NCBI RefSeq assembly: GCF_051201035.1
Contig: NZ_JBPODR010000003.1
Span: 1-64,000, forward strand
Origin: Thermoanaerobacterium thermosulfurigenes
GTDB taxonomy: Bacteria; Bacillota; Thermoanaerobacteria; Thermoanaerobacterales; Thermoanaerobacteraceae
Length of the DNA: 64,000 nucleotides
Direction of reading: 5' to 3'
Positions 1 to 8,307 of this stretch are shown here, one piece after another. The first letter of the stretch is position 1. Every line of letters starts with the position of its first letter. The translations under genes and the position numbers were made by a program. The notes below the pieces were generated by a model. The model was not told the origin of the DNA, did not search any database, and was given only the letters and a program-made list of their open reading frames with translations.

Positions 1-103
1 AAAAACAATATTCAATTATCAAGGTTCAATTAAATTTTGTAATCTTTTTAAAGATCGATCTTTTTAGTTGATTACAAATCATATTATACGAGGAGAGATC
101 TGA

Positions 104-1252
104 ATGAAAAGAATTTTAGTTACTATTATAATGTGCACTATTTTGGTTTTTTCATCAACTATTGGCTTTGCAAATGTTGGTGATAATAAACTGAATAGTG
201 TTTCTGCAATTGTGAATAAAAATGATGCGAAAAAGATTGCAGCAAATCATGTTATTAGAGAAAAGCATAATGCTGAATTTAAAGACTGGATTAATGGCGA
301 AGTAGACGATGGAACAGAATTAGTCGATTTTAATAATAATGTTATTGCTTATCTTTTTAATGTATATGACAAGACTGCATTATTAGGCTATATTATAGTA
401 AGCGCTAATAAAAATATGCCGCCTATTTTAGAATATTCCCGAGCTAGTTCACCATATAGTATTGGCTTATCCAAGATAAAACAAAATCTTCAAAGAAATG
501 AAACACTTAAAAAAACGATTTATGTATATTTTTTCCCTAATACATATATGATAAAATTTATTATAAATAGAAACAATTATGATCAAGAGGAAGAATTATT
601 TGATATTAGAAATTATAAAAAAATTATTTATAAAGACATAAATCAAAGTACAATAAATTCCTCAGATATTAACTTAGATGTTAATAATGTAAAAACATGG
701 AACAAATTATTTGATTTTAATCCAATGAATAGTGGAACAATAACTACGAAGAAAATAAGTGGTGTTCCAGATTTGGCTTGGTATAAAGGCTGTGCTCCTA
801 CATCAGCAGCTAATTTGATTTATTATTGGGATGCTCATGGATATCCTAACCTTGTTATTAATGAAACTACTAATCAAGTAATAGAAAAATTGGCAATGAA
901 TATGGGAACAGATAGTAATGGTTCTACTAATGTTTTATTTATTATGTCTGGTACTATTCAATATATAAAATCAAAAGGATATACAAATTTTGATGGTTAT
1001 GATTTAAATCCTCCTAGCTATTATGATATAAGGAATGAAATAAATAATTCAAGACCCTTATTATTATCGGTAATAGGACATCCAACTTATGAAAATCATA
1101 CAATGGCATGTGTTGGATATGAATACGTAACAGAACTTGGAGAAATAACAGAAGAATATGTAATAGTACATGATACATGGAGTGAAACTCCTACAGATGT
1201 GTATATTGCATTTGATGGGACTTTCAAATATGCACATATATTTATTCCATAA
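104..1252 (+). CDS. Secreted C39-type peptidase-like protein
   Basis: The protein has 382 residues. Residues 1-23 form a signal peptide (basic start, hydrophobic core, then GFAN), so it is probably exported. The C-terminal third carries a cysteine-peptidase-like pattern: GCAPTSAAN with Cys230, then NHTMACVGY with His332, and VHDTW with Asp357. This matches the C39-like (peptidase_C39_2) fold and could form a Cys-His-Asp triad. Residues 40-200 resemble no domain I can name; they may be a propeptide. The ATG follows AGGAGAG at good spacing. A small lipoprotein gene follows 13 bases downstream, so the two probably act together at the cell surface. The substrate is unknown. The call of peptidase fold is fairly firm; activity is inference. 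Confidence 0.75.
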   Translation: MKRILVTIIMCTILVFSSTIGFANVGDNKLNSVSAIVNKNDAKKIAANHVIREKHNAEFKDWINGEVDDGTELVDFNNNVIAYLFNVYDKTALLGYIIVSANKNMPPILEYSRASSPYSIGLSKIKQNLQRNETLKKTIYVYFFPNTYMIKFIINRNNYDQEEELFDIRNYKKIIYKDINQSTINSSDINLDVNNVKTWNKLFDFNPMNSGTITTKKISGVPDLAWYKGCAPTSAANLIYYWDAHGYPNLVINETTNQVIEKLAMNMGTDSNGSTNVLFIMSGTIQYIKSKGYTNFDGYDLNPPSYYDIRNEINNSRPLLLSVIGHPTYENHTMACVGYEYVTELGEITEEYVIVHDTWSETPTDVYIAFDGTFKYAHIFIP

Positions 1253-1265
1253 AAAGGTGATATTT

Positions 1266-1601
1266 ATGATATCAAAAAAATGGACAATGACAATGTTACT
1301 TATTTTGGCTCTCACAGGATGTTCAAATCTAAAAAAACAAGGAGATGTGGTTGGTGGAATATCTGATAATGAAGCTTTGAAAGTGGCTAAAGAAAAAGCG
1401 GAAATTACTAAAGTAAAATCAGAAGAGCTTAAAAATTTAGAAGTTGATCTAGATAAATTTTTTGATGATCCAAAACTTATTGAAAAATCTCCTTGTCCAG
1501 TTTACTGGATAATAAAGGGTATTGACAAAGAAGGAAAGTCCTTAACTGTATATGTAAATTATAAAAAACCCGACATTTATTATATTAAAAATGAAAAATA
1601 G
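1266..1601 (+). CDS. Small lipoprotein, function unknown
   Basis: About 111 residues. The ATG at 1266 follows AAAAAGGTGA and begins a short basic segment, a hydrophobic stretch and the lipobox LTGC, typical of a lipid-anchored protein. An in-frame start at 1170 would place 32 extra residues inside the upstream gene and destroy the signal peptide, so I reject it. The mature part is polar and lysine-rich, with a C-terminal region (CPVYWIIKG, then TVYVNYKKPDIYYI) that looks like a beta-rich PepSY-like module, although I cannot confirm that. It is transcribed with the C39-like gene and could be an inhibitor, chaperone or anchor for it. Confidence 0.7.
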   Translation: MISKKWTMTMLLILALTGCSNLKKQGDVVGGISDNEALKVAKEKAEITKVKSEELKNLEVDLDKFFDDPKLIEKSPCPVYWIIKGIDKEGKSLTVYVNYKKPDIYYIKNEK

Positions 1602-1649
1602 ACTAGATAGACAAGGGATGGAGCGGAACTCTGTCTAGTTGTTGTATTT

Positions 1650-1676
1650 GTCATGGCGTTTACCATGACTTTTTAT
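1650..1676 (+). terminator. Rho-independent terminator after the lipoprotein gene
   Basis: A 7-bp stem GTCATGG/CCATGAC with a 6-base loop is followed directly by TTTTTA. It ends the two-gene transcript. Confidence 0.8.
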
Positions 1677-1689
1677 TTCATAACTTTCG

Positions 1690-2015
1690 TTTCATAATCC
1701 TTGAAATTCATTTCATTTTGTTTATAAGATATGCTATTTCTCTGTTTCTTTATGTTATATCTCGAAATGCTATTGTTACTATCTTTTGACAATCTTTTTG
1801 AATTATCACTTAACATTTCTTTTGATATTTGTCTTCATATATGTTTTGATCAAGTTTATGAAGTACTTCTGTGCAGATTTCTCTCCCAAAAGAATTAAAA
1901 AGTTTTTTAGTTCCGATTCTTCAAATTCTGGATTGGTGAATTTACCATTCAATAATTCGATTATTTTTTCTACGACAAGCAGTAATTCTTGCATTATATG
2001 TTGAATTATTTTCAT
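1690..2015 (-). pseudogene. Decayed UPF0236 (ISLre2-type) transposase N-terminal fragment
   Basis: Reading the minus strand from 2015, a 69-codon frame starts MKIIQHIMQE and continues in the style of the N-terminus of ISLre2 transposases. Near 1860 the similarity moves to another frame (HKLDQNIYEDKYQKKC), which then passes two stop codons (VIIQKDCQKIVTIAFRDIT between them). In intact family members this stretch leads into the segment ending in GE(V/I)TF(K/R)R. Nothing of the catalytic part remains. I see a short frameshifted remnant and no clear terminal repeats. The family call rests on recalled sequence style, so it is moderate. Confidence 0.5.
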
Positions 2016-2116
2016 ATAACCTTAATTGATTTTTGATGCTATAAACTCGAACGTTATATATTTTTACAGCTATAAAAATATATACAAAGTTGTCTTATCT
2101 TGATCCGGATTAAGAA

Positions 2117-2140
2117 GGCTGAATCTATTTCAGTCTTTTT
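2117..2140. terminator. Probable terminator between remnant and LiaF-like gene
   Basis: GGCTGAA/TTCAGTC forms a 7-bp stem with one G-U pair, followed on the plus strand by TTTTT. It lies just beyond the 3' end of the minus-strand membrane-protein gene, but on that strand the U-tract is poor, so it fits a plus-strand terminator better. Confidence 0.45.
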
Positions 2141-2145
2141 CAATG

Positions 2146-2646
2146 CTATTTTTTCCGGCCCCTTATGACTAAAGCAAGTCCCAATAAGATTATCATGATT
2201 GAGATTATCAAGTTTGGATTTAGCCATATGATGGAAAATTGGTTGTACAAAATTGACGTATAGCTTAATATTACAGCAGAGGTAATTACCATGACTAAGC
2301 CTATAAGCACAAAATCTCTGCTTACGATGTAAAGCTGCAGAAGGCCTATTGCTACAGATAGAATGTAAAGAGGCCATGTGTATTCAGAGTAAATCCAGTT
2401 TGTGAAGATGTCAAAGTAAAAAATGATGCCCATTGATGTAAGTATTCCGCCTGGAACTAAGATTTCAGGATTTTTTCTTTGCTTTAAGTAGCTTACTTCC
2501 ATCATGATTCCTGGTATCAATATGAAAAGAGGCCATATATTAGACATATCCAATGTTATTCCGTATCTTGATAGTAAGCCCAGGTTGTCATTTAGATAGA
2601 TAAGTCCTAACAATATAAGTACAATTCCGACTATTTTCTTTCCCAT
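2146..2646 (-). CDS. LiaF-like transmembrane-domain protein
   Basis: A 166-residue integral membrane protein with about five or six hydrophobic helices. The opening (MGKKIVGIVLILLGLIYL) and the later WPLFILIPG are typical of the N-terminal membrane domain of LiaF/LiaI-type envelope-stress proteins (DUF5668-like). The soluble C-terminal LiaF domain is absent, so it is a membrane-only member. Start: AGGAGG with seven bases before ATG on the minus strand. No two-component system is adjacent, so a Lia-type stress role cannot be deduced. It is divergent from argC and probably monocistronic. Confidence 0.65.
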   Translation of the reverse strand: MGKKIVGIVLILLGLIYLNDNLGLLSRYGITLDMSNIWPLFILIPGIMMEVSYLKQRKNPEILVPGGILTSMGIIFYFDIFTNWIYSEYTWPLYILSVAIGLLQLYIVSRDFVLIGLVMVITSAVILSYTSILYNQFSIIWLNPNLIISIMIILLGLALVIRGRKK

Positions 2647-2732
2647 GATTAAACCTCCTGAAAAGTTTTGGCTTTCATTTATATTTTACTATAAATGGAT
2701 GAAAATTTAACTATATTTTTGCGAAAAAATAC

Positions 2733-2760
2733 TTGAAAAAATTTCAGAAGGTGATATAAT
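2733..2760 (+). promoter_or_regulatory. SigA-type promoter of the arg-car operon
   Basis: TTGAAA (2733-2738) and TATAAT (2755-2760) are separated by 16 bp. The predicted transcript has a leader of about 120 nt before argC. Confidence 0.65.
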
Positions 2761-2771
2761 AATAAAAACAA

Positions 2772-2850
2772 CGAATAAATATAAAAAATAAATACTATTT
2801 ATACATATTTCACATTATTTTTTTAATGTTTAATGCATAAATATAAGTCA
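2772..2850 (+). promoter_or_regulatory. Possible ArgR operator half-sites
   Basis: Just downstream of the -10 element, CGAATAAATATA (2772-2783) and TGCATAAATATAAGTCA (2834-2850) resemble the AT-rich ARG box (TGAATWWWWATTCA). Two boxes flanking the start of an arginine operon fit ArgR repression. The match is imperfect and the whole region is AT-rich. Confidence 0.3.
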
Positions 2851-2887
2851 AAATTAATATATATAAAATATTGAAGGTGGGATCTCA

Positions 2888-3922
2888 ATGGTGAGGGTCG
2901 GCATATTAGGAGCTACAGGCTATACAGGCGTAGAGCTCATTAGAATCTTATCAAATCACGAAGATGTCCAGATAAAATACTTATCATCTCAAAATTTCAA
3001 TGGTAAAAAAATTGAAGATGTGTATCACTCTTTAAAAGGATTTTGTAAAGTAGAGCTTCATGAACTGAATATTGACGATATTGTTGAAAGCTGTGATGTG
3101 GTATTTACAGCACTTCCATCTGGATATGCAATGAATATGGCTGAAAAATTATGCAAAAGTGGAGTAAAGCTAATTGACCTTGGTGCGGATTTTAGATTTG
3201 ATGATTTCAAAACTTACAAGGAGTGGTATGGGGTAAGTAGCGATGTTTACGGCAGCGTAAGCAGAGTTTATGGGCTTCCAGAGATTCATAGGCATGAGAT
3301 TAAAAATGCGATGATTGTTGGGAATCCGGGATGTTATCCTACATCTGCAATTCTTGGTTTGGCGCCAGCTCTAAAAAGCGGAATAATAGAAAATCATATA
3401 ATAATTGATTCCAAATCTGGTGTATCTGGCGCAGGCCACAGTCCAAAGCAGGGAAATATGTATGCAGAGTGCAATGAAAGCATAAAGCCTTACAACGTGG
3501 CAAAGCACAGACACATACCAGAAATAGAACAAGAGCTTTCAAAGTTAAATCACGAAGATACAAAAGTCGTTTTTACTCCCCATTTGATGCCTATGACAAG
3601 AGGAATATTAAGCACTATGTACTGCCGATTGAAAAAAGATATTTCGATAGAAAGCATTCACGAGATTTACAGTGAGTTCTATAAAGATGAATACTTTGTG
3701 AAAATATTGGATATCGGTGAATATCCATCTACAAAAAGCGTATATGGATCAAATTTTTGCCATATTGGATTAGAAATTGATAGACATTCTAATACATTGA
3801 TAATCATGTCTGTCATTGATAATTTGGTGAAAGGTGCATCTGGGCAGGCTGTCCAAAACATGAATATAATGTTTGGCATCAATGAAGCTAAAGGATTAAA
3901 GATGGTGCCAGTTTTTCCATAA
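2888..3922 (+). CDS. argC: N-acetyl-gamma-glutamyl-phosphate reductase
   Basis: Third step of arginine synthesis: NADPH reduction of N-acetylglutamyl phosphate to the semialdehyde. The 344 residues are full length. The N-terminal Rossmann motif is GATGYTG (residues 8-14). The catalytic cysteine is Cys149 in GNPGCYPT, and the conserved His is in the KHRHIPE segment. The ATG follows AAGGTGGG. It is the first gene of an eight-gene arginine operon; argJ follows after about 25 bases. Identification is firm. Confidence 0.97.
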   Translation: MVRVGILGATGYTGVELIRILSNHEDVQIKYLSSQNFNGKKIEDVYHSLKGFCKVELHELNIDDIVESCDVVFTALPSGYAMNMAEKLCKSGVKLIDLGADFRFDDFKTYKEWYGVSSDVYGSVSRVYGLPEIHRHEIKNAMIVGNPGCYPTSAILGLAPALKSGIIENHIIIDSKSGVSGAGHSPKQGNMYAECNESIKPYNVAKHRHIPEIEQELSKLNHEDTKVVFTPHLMPMTRGILSTMYCRLKKDISIESIHEIYSEFYKDEYFVKILDIGEYPSTKSVYGSNFCHIGLEIDRHSNTLIIMSVIDNLVKGASGQAVQNMNIMFGINEAKGLKMVPVFP

Positions 3923-3947
3923 TGATAAGCTTAAGGAGGATATGATA

Positions 3948-5168
3948 ATGGAGGATTTTGAGGTGATTGAAGGAAATGTCACATCTCCTAAGGGATTTTT
4001 AGCCTCAGGTGTGTTTGCAGGCATAAAGAAAGCGAAAAAGGATTTTGCCATGATATACTCTGAGAAAAAGGCCAATGCTGCTGCAGCATTTACTACAAAT
4101 AAGGTGAAAGCGGCTCCAGTGATTTTAGACATGGAGAAAATAAAAAATGGTGAAGCGCAGGCAATAGTCGTAAATAGTGGCAATGCCAATGCGTGCACAG
4201 GACAGAAAGGATATGAAGATGCTTCATCTACGGCTAATATGGCGGCCAAGTATCTAAATATAGATAGCAGCGATGTGCTTGTCTGCTCAACAGGTGTTAT
4301 CGGTGTGACACTTCCTATGGACAAAATTGCCAAAGGAATAGAATTGGCTTCTCAAGGACTGTCGAAAGATGGCGGAAAAGAGGCTGCAGAAGCGATTCTT
4401 ACCACAGATACATTTACAAAAGAAGTTGCCGTAAAGTTTAACATAAAAGGCTATGAAGTTTATATAGGTGGTATTGCTAAAGGGTCTGGCATGATTTCTC
4501 CAAATATGGCTACAATGCTGTCTTTTATTACTACAGATGCAGACATATCGAAAAAGGCTTTAGATAAGGCATTGAAAGAGAGTGTAAAGAGGTCCTACAA
4601 CATGATATCTGTCGATGGAGATATGAGCACAAATGATACTGCCATAATGCTGGCTAACGGTATGGCAGGCAATCCTACGATAGAGGAAGATACACATGAG
4701 TATGAGATTTTTTACAACGCCCTTTTATATGTAAATAAGCATTTGGCAAAGCAAATAGCCAAAGATGGCGAAGGTGCTACTAAGTTCGTGGAGGTAAGTG
4801 TAGTCAATGCACCTACGGAAGATGATGCGATTTTAGCTTCTAAATCTATTGTCAATTCAAATTTGGTTAAGACGGCTATATTTGGAGAAGACGCCAATTG
4901 GGGGAGAATCATTGCGGCTTTGGGTTATTCAGGAGCTAATTTTTCGCAAGACAGCGTTGATATATATTTGAAAAGCAACAAGGGAATTATAAAAGTTTGT
5001 GAAAATGGCGGTTATGTTCCTTTTAGCGAAGACAAAGCGAAAGAGATATTAAGTGAAAAAGAGATTTCGATAGTAGTTGATTTAAATGCCGGAAAACATG
5101 AAGCTTTAGCGTGGGGCTGTGATTTAAGCTACGATTATGTAAAAATAAACGGGAGCTACAGGACATGA
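3948..5168 (+). CDS. argJ: Bifunctional ornithine acetyltransferase/N-acetylglutamate synthase
   Basis: ArgJ transfers the acetyl group from N-acetylornithine to glutamate, giving the cyclic arginine pathway; bifunctional members also use acetyl-CoA. The self-cleavage and nucleophile motif is visible as NMATMLSF, with Thr189 counted from this start. ATG triplets occur at 3942 and 3948. AAGGAGG at 3933-3939 leaves 2 bases to the first and 8 to the second, so I choose 3948. The length of 406 residues is normal. The gene ends in an ATGA overlap with argB, implying translational coupling. No separate argA or argE is nearby, consistent with the cyclic route. Confidence 0.96.
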   Translation: MEDFEVIEGNVTSPKGFLASGVFAGIKKAKKDFAMIYSEKKANAAAAFTTNKVKAAPVILDMEKIKNGEAQAIVVNSGNANACTGQKGYEDASSTANMAAKYLNIDSSDVLVCSTGVIGVTLPMDKIAKGIELASQGLSKDGGKEAAEAILTTDTFTKEVAVKFNIKGYEVYIGGIAKGSGMISPNMATMLSFITTDADISKKALDKALKESVKRSYNMISVDGDMSTNDTAIMLANGMAGNPTIEEDTHEYEIFYNALLYVNKHLAKQIAKDGEGATKFVEVSVVNAPTEDDAILASKSIVNSNLVKTAIFGEDANWGRIIAALGYSGANFSQDSVDIYLKSNKGIIKVCENGGYVPFSEDKAKEILSEKEISIVVDLNAGKHEALAWGCDLSYDYVKINGSYRT

Positions 5169-6064
5169 TAAAGAGGCAAAAATACGGCGATGAAATCGCA
5201 AAAGCTAAAATATTAATAGAGGCCCTACCTTATATTAAAAAGTTTTCCGGTGCTACTGTTGTGATAAAGTACGGTGGCAATGCCATGATAGATTCCGATA
5301 TAAAGAAAATGGTAATGCAGGATATAGTTTTGCTAAAATACGTTGGACTGAATCCAGTCGTCGTACATGGAGGCGGCCCAGACATAAACAAGATGCTTGA
5401 AAGCCTCAATATTGAGTCAAAATTTATAAACGGTTTGAGGGTTACAGATGAAAAGACAATGGAAGTAGTTGAGATGGTTCTTACAGGCAAGATAAACAAA
5501 GAAATAGTTTCAATTTTAAATGAGATAGGTGGCAAAGCTATAGGGATAAGCGGAAAAGATGGGAAGCTTCTCGTAGCCGAGAAAGATACTGCAAATGGAG
5601 ACATAGGTTTTGTTGGGAAAATTGAAGAAGTCAATATTGATGTTATAAAGATGATGCTTGAGAAGGGATTTATACCGGTTATTGCTCCGTGTGCTGTTGG
5701 TAAGGATGGGAAGACTTACAATGTAAATGCTGATACAGCAGCAGGTAGAATAGCGGAAGCTTTAAAGGCTGAGAAATTCATACTTTTAACAGATGTGGAA
5801 GGCATACTGTCGGATGTGAATGATAAAAGTAGCGTTATATCGAGAATTGATTTAGATGCGGCTAAAGAGCTTATGACGACAGGAAAGATTACAGGTGGCA
5901 TGATACCTAAATTAAGATGCTGCATTCAAGCAGTAGAAAATGGTGTTAAGAGGGCACACATAATCGATGGAAGATTGACACATTCGCTTCTCTTAGAAAT
6001 ATTCACTGACGAAGGGATTGGAACTATGATAGGAAAGGAGTGCTTTGACGATGACAATCTCTGA
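5165..6064 (+). CDS. argB: Acetylglutamate kinase
   Basis: Phosphorylates N-acetylglutamate with ATP. The 299 residues include the amino-acid-kinase glycine motif KYGGNAM near residue 36 and the VVHGGGPDIN loop. The extra N-terminal helix before the kinase core (ending IEALPYIKKF) is characteristic of the hexameric, arginine-inhibited forms, so feedback inhibition is likely; this is inference from the family. Its ATG overlaps the argJ stop as ATGA, and its own 3' end overlaps argD. Confidence 0.96.
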   Translation: MIKRQKYGDEIAKAKILIEALPYIKKFSGATVVIKYGGNAMIDSDIKKMVMQDIVLLKYVGLNPVVVHGGGPDINKMLESLNIESKFINGLRVTDEKTMEVVEMVLTGKINKEIVSILNEIGGKAIGISGKDGKLLVAEKDTANGDIGFVGKIEEVNIDVIKMMLEKGFIPVIAPCAVGKDGKTYNVNADTAAGRIAEALKAEKFILLTDVEGILSDVNDKSSVISRIDLDAAKELMTTGKITGGMIPKLRCCIQAVENGVKRAHIIDGRLTHSLLLEIFTDEGIGTMIGKECFDDDNL

Positions 6065-7235
6065 TGACAAAAAGTATGTGATGAATACTTATGGACGCTA
6101 TCCCATTACACTATCAAAAGGCAACGGCACAAAGGTTTGGGATACAGATGGAAATATGTACCTTGATTTTGTGGCAGGCATCGCTGTAAACGCATTTGGT
6201 CACTGTTATCCACCAATAGTAGATGCCATCAAGAGTCAAGCGGAGACTTTGATACACTGTTCAAATCTTTACTGGAATGAAAATCAGATTAAACTGGCTA
6301 AACTGATTGCGGAAAACTCGTTTGGCGATAAAGTGTTTTTTGCCAACAGCGGTGCAGAAGCCAATGAGGGAGCAATTAAGCTTGCAAGAAAATACGCATC
6401 GATTAAATACGGTGACAAAAGGTATAAAATCATCAGCGCGAAAAATTCATTTCATGGAAGGACATTTGGTGCTCTTACAGCAACAGGTCAGATGAAATAC
6501 CATGAAGGTTTTGGACCGCTATTGGAGGGGTTTAAGTACGTAAAGTACAACGACATTGACGATATTTACAGTGCTTTAGATGATGATGTATGCGCAATCA
6601 TGATAGAAATCATACAAGGGGAAGGCGGCATACATGAGGGAAGTCTTGAGTATTTAAAAAAGATTAGAGAAATATGCGATGAAAATGACATTCTATTGAT
6701 TGTGGATGAAGTCCAGACAGGCATTGGACGGACAGGAAAGCTTTTTGCATATCAACACATTGGCATAGAACCAGACATTATGACATTGGCTAAGGCATTA
6801 GGTGGTGGTGTGCCAATAGGTGCGATTGTGGCAAAAGAAAATGTGGCAGTATTTAAACCTGGCGATCACGCATCAACGTTTGGAGGAAACCCTCTTGCAT
6901 GTGCTGCTGGAATAGCAGTCATGAAGGAGGTTACAAAGGAAGGTTTTCTTGATGATGTGGTGAAAAAAGGAGAGTATTTTAAGGAAAAGCTTAATGGATT
7001 AAAAGATAGATATAAAGTTATAAAAGAGGTAAGAGGAAAAGGTCTCATGATAGGATGCGAAGTTGATTTGGATGATGCAGGTGAGATAGTGCTAAAAGCC
7101 TTGGAAAAAGGACTTCTCATAAACTGTGTAAACCACAATGTTTTGCGGTTTGTACCGCCACTCATTGTTACTAAAGATGAACTTGACACTGCTACGATAA
7201 TTCTTGACGATGTATTACATGAAATGGGGTTTTAA
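6051..7235 (+). CDS. argD: Acetylornithine aminotransferase
   Basis: PLP-dependent class III aminotransferase that converts N-acetylglutamate semialdehyde to N-acetylornithine; family members often also act on succinyldiaminopimelate. The PLP lysine is Lys248 in TLAKALGGG, the cofactor Asp lies in IVDEVQTG, and the phosphate-binding NSGAEANE is present. An in-frame TTG lies at 6045, but AAAGGAG at 6034-6040 fits the ATG at 6051 better. The start lies inside the 3' end of argB (14-base overlap), and carA begins two bases after the stop. Confidence 0.95.
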   Translation: MTISDDKKYVMNTYGRYPITLSKGNGTKVWDTDGNMYLDFVAGIAVNAFGHCYPPIVDAIKSQAETLIHCSNLYWNENQIKLAKLIAENSFGDKVFFANSGAEANEGAIKLARKYASIKYGDKRYKIISAKNSFHGRTFGALTATGQMKYHEGFGPLLEGFKYVKYNDIDDIYSALDDDVCAIMIEIIQGEGGIHEGSLEYLKKIREICDENDILLIVDEVQTGIGRTGKLFAYQHIGIEPDIMTLAKALGGGVPIGAIVAKENVAVFKPGDHASTFGGNPLACAAGIAVMKEVTKEGFLDDVVKKGEYFKEKLNGLKDRYKVIKEVRGKGLMIGCEVDLDDAGEIVLKALEKGLLINCVNHNVLRFVPPLIVTKDELDTATIILDDVLHEMGF

Positions 7236-7236
7236 G

Positions 7237-8307
7237 ATGAAAGGGTACTTGAAGTTGGAAGATGGCAGTATTTTTGAAGGCAATATTATAAGCAAGAATT
7301 TCCAAGGTTTTGGGGAAGTTGTCTTTAATACAGGCATGACTGGATATCAAGAAATTATCACGGATCCATCTTATGCGGGGCAGATCGTCGTCATGACATA
7401 TCCGCTTATTGGAAATTACGGCATCAATAAGTACGATTTTCAATCAGAAAAGCCACATATTAGAGGGTATGTTGTAAGAGAGTACTGTGATAGTCCCAGC
7501 AATTTTCTCTCAGATTCTTCATTACTTGATTATCTAGACAGAAATAACATACCGGTTTTGATAGGTGTTGATACGAGGGAATTGACTAAAAAATTGAGAT
7601 CAAATGGAACTATGAGAGGCATTATTACAAATGATGTCAATGCAATAGTACCTGATATCAAAGTGGATTTGCTTAAAGAAGTATCCACAAGAAAGCCGTA
7701 TCACATACAAGGAGAAGGCCCAAAATTGGCGTTTATAGATCTTGGCACCAAAAAGAACATTTTAAATATGTTAAACAATGTAGGATTTGATATATACGTA
7801 TTTCCTTACGATGTTTGCATAGAAGATGTAATGGCGATTGAACCTGAAGCCGTATTCTTTTCAAATGGCCCAGGGGATCCAAAAGATGCAACTTCTGCCA
7901 TAGAGCTGGCGAAGTTTTTTATAGGCAAGATACCAGTTTTAGGTATATGCTTAGGACATCAGATAATCGCCCTTGCTATGGGTTGCAATACCATAAAGAT
8001 GAAATTTGGTCACAGAGGCTCAAACCAACCTGTAAAAGATTTGATGATAGGAAAGTCATTTGTAACATCGCAAAACCATGGATACGCTGTAGAAGAAAGC
8101 TCTATAAATAGCGACGAGATAGTAGTCACTCATATGAACTTAAATGATAATACGGTGGAAGGAATAAGGCATAAGTACTTGCCGGTATTTTCCGTCCAAT
8201 ATCACCCAGAAGCGTGTCCTGGTCCACATGATTCAATGTATATTTTTGATAAGTTCATGGATATAACTTGTGTTTATAGAAGGAGGTCTTATCTTGCCGA
8301 AATATGA
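7237..8307 (+). CDS. carA: Carbamoyl-phosphate synthase small (glutaminase) subunit
   Basis: Releases ammonia from glutamine for CarB. The N-terminal small-subunit domain begins MKGYLKLEDG. The class I glutamine amidotransferase domain has the nucleophile Cys238 in GICLGHQ and the His-Glu pair in YHPEA. The open frame runs back to 7204, but the conserved start is the ATG at 7237. The last codons overlap the start of carB. Location inside the arg operon suggests an arginine-linked enzyme rather than a pyrimidine-specific one. Length 356, normal. Confidence 0.96.
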   Translation: MKGYLKLEDGSIFEGNIISKNFQGFGEVVFNTGMTGYQEIITDPSYAGQIVVMTYPLIGNYGINKYDFQSEKPHIRGYVVREYCDSPSNFLSDSSLLDYLDRNNIPVLIGVDTRELTKKLRSNGTMRGIITNDVNAIVPDIKVDLLKEVSTRKPYHIQGEGPKLAFIDLGTKKNILNMLNNVGFDIYVFPYDVCIEDVMAIEPEAVFFSNGPGDPKDATSAIELAKFFIGKIPVLGICLGHQIIALAMGCNTIKMKFGHRGSNQPVKDLMIGKSFVTSQNHGYAVEESSINSDEIVVTHMNLNDNTVEGIRHKYLPVFSVQYHPEACPGPHDSMYIFDKFMDITCVYRRRSYLAEI

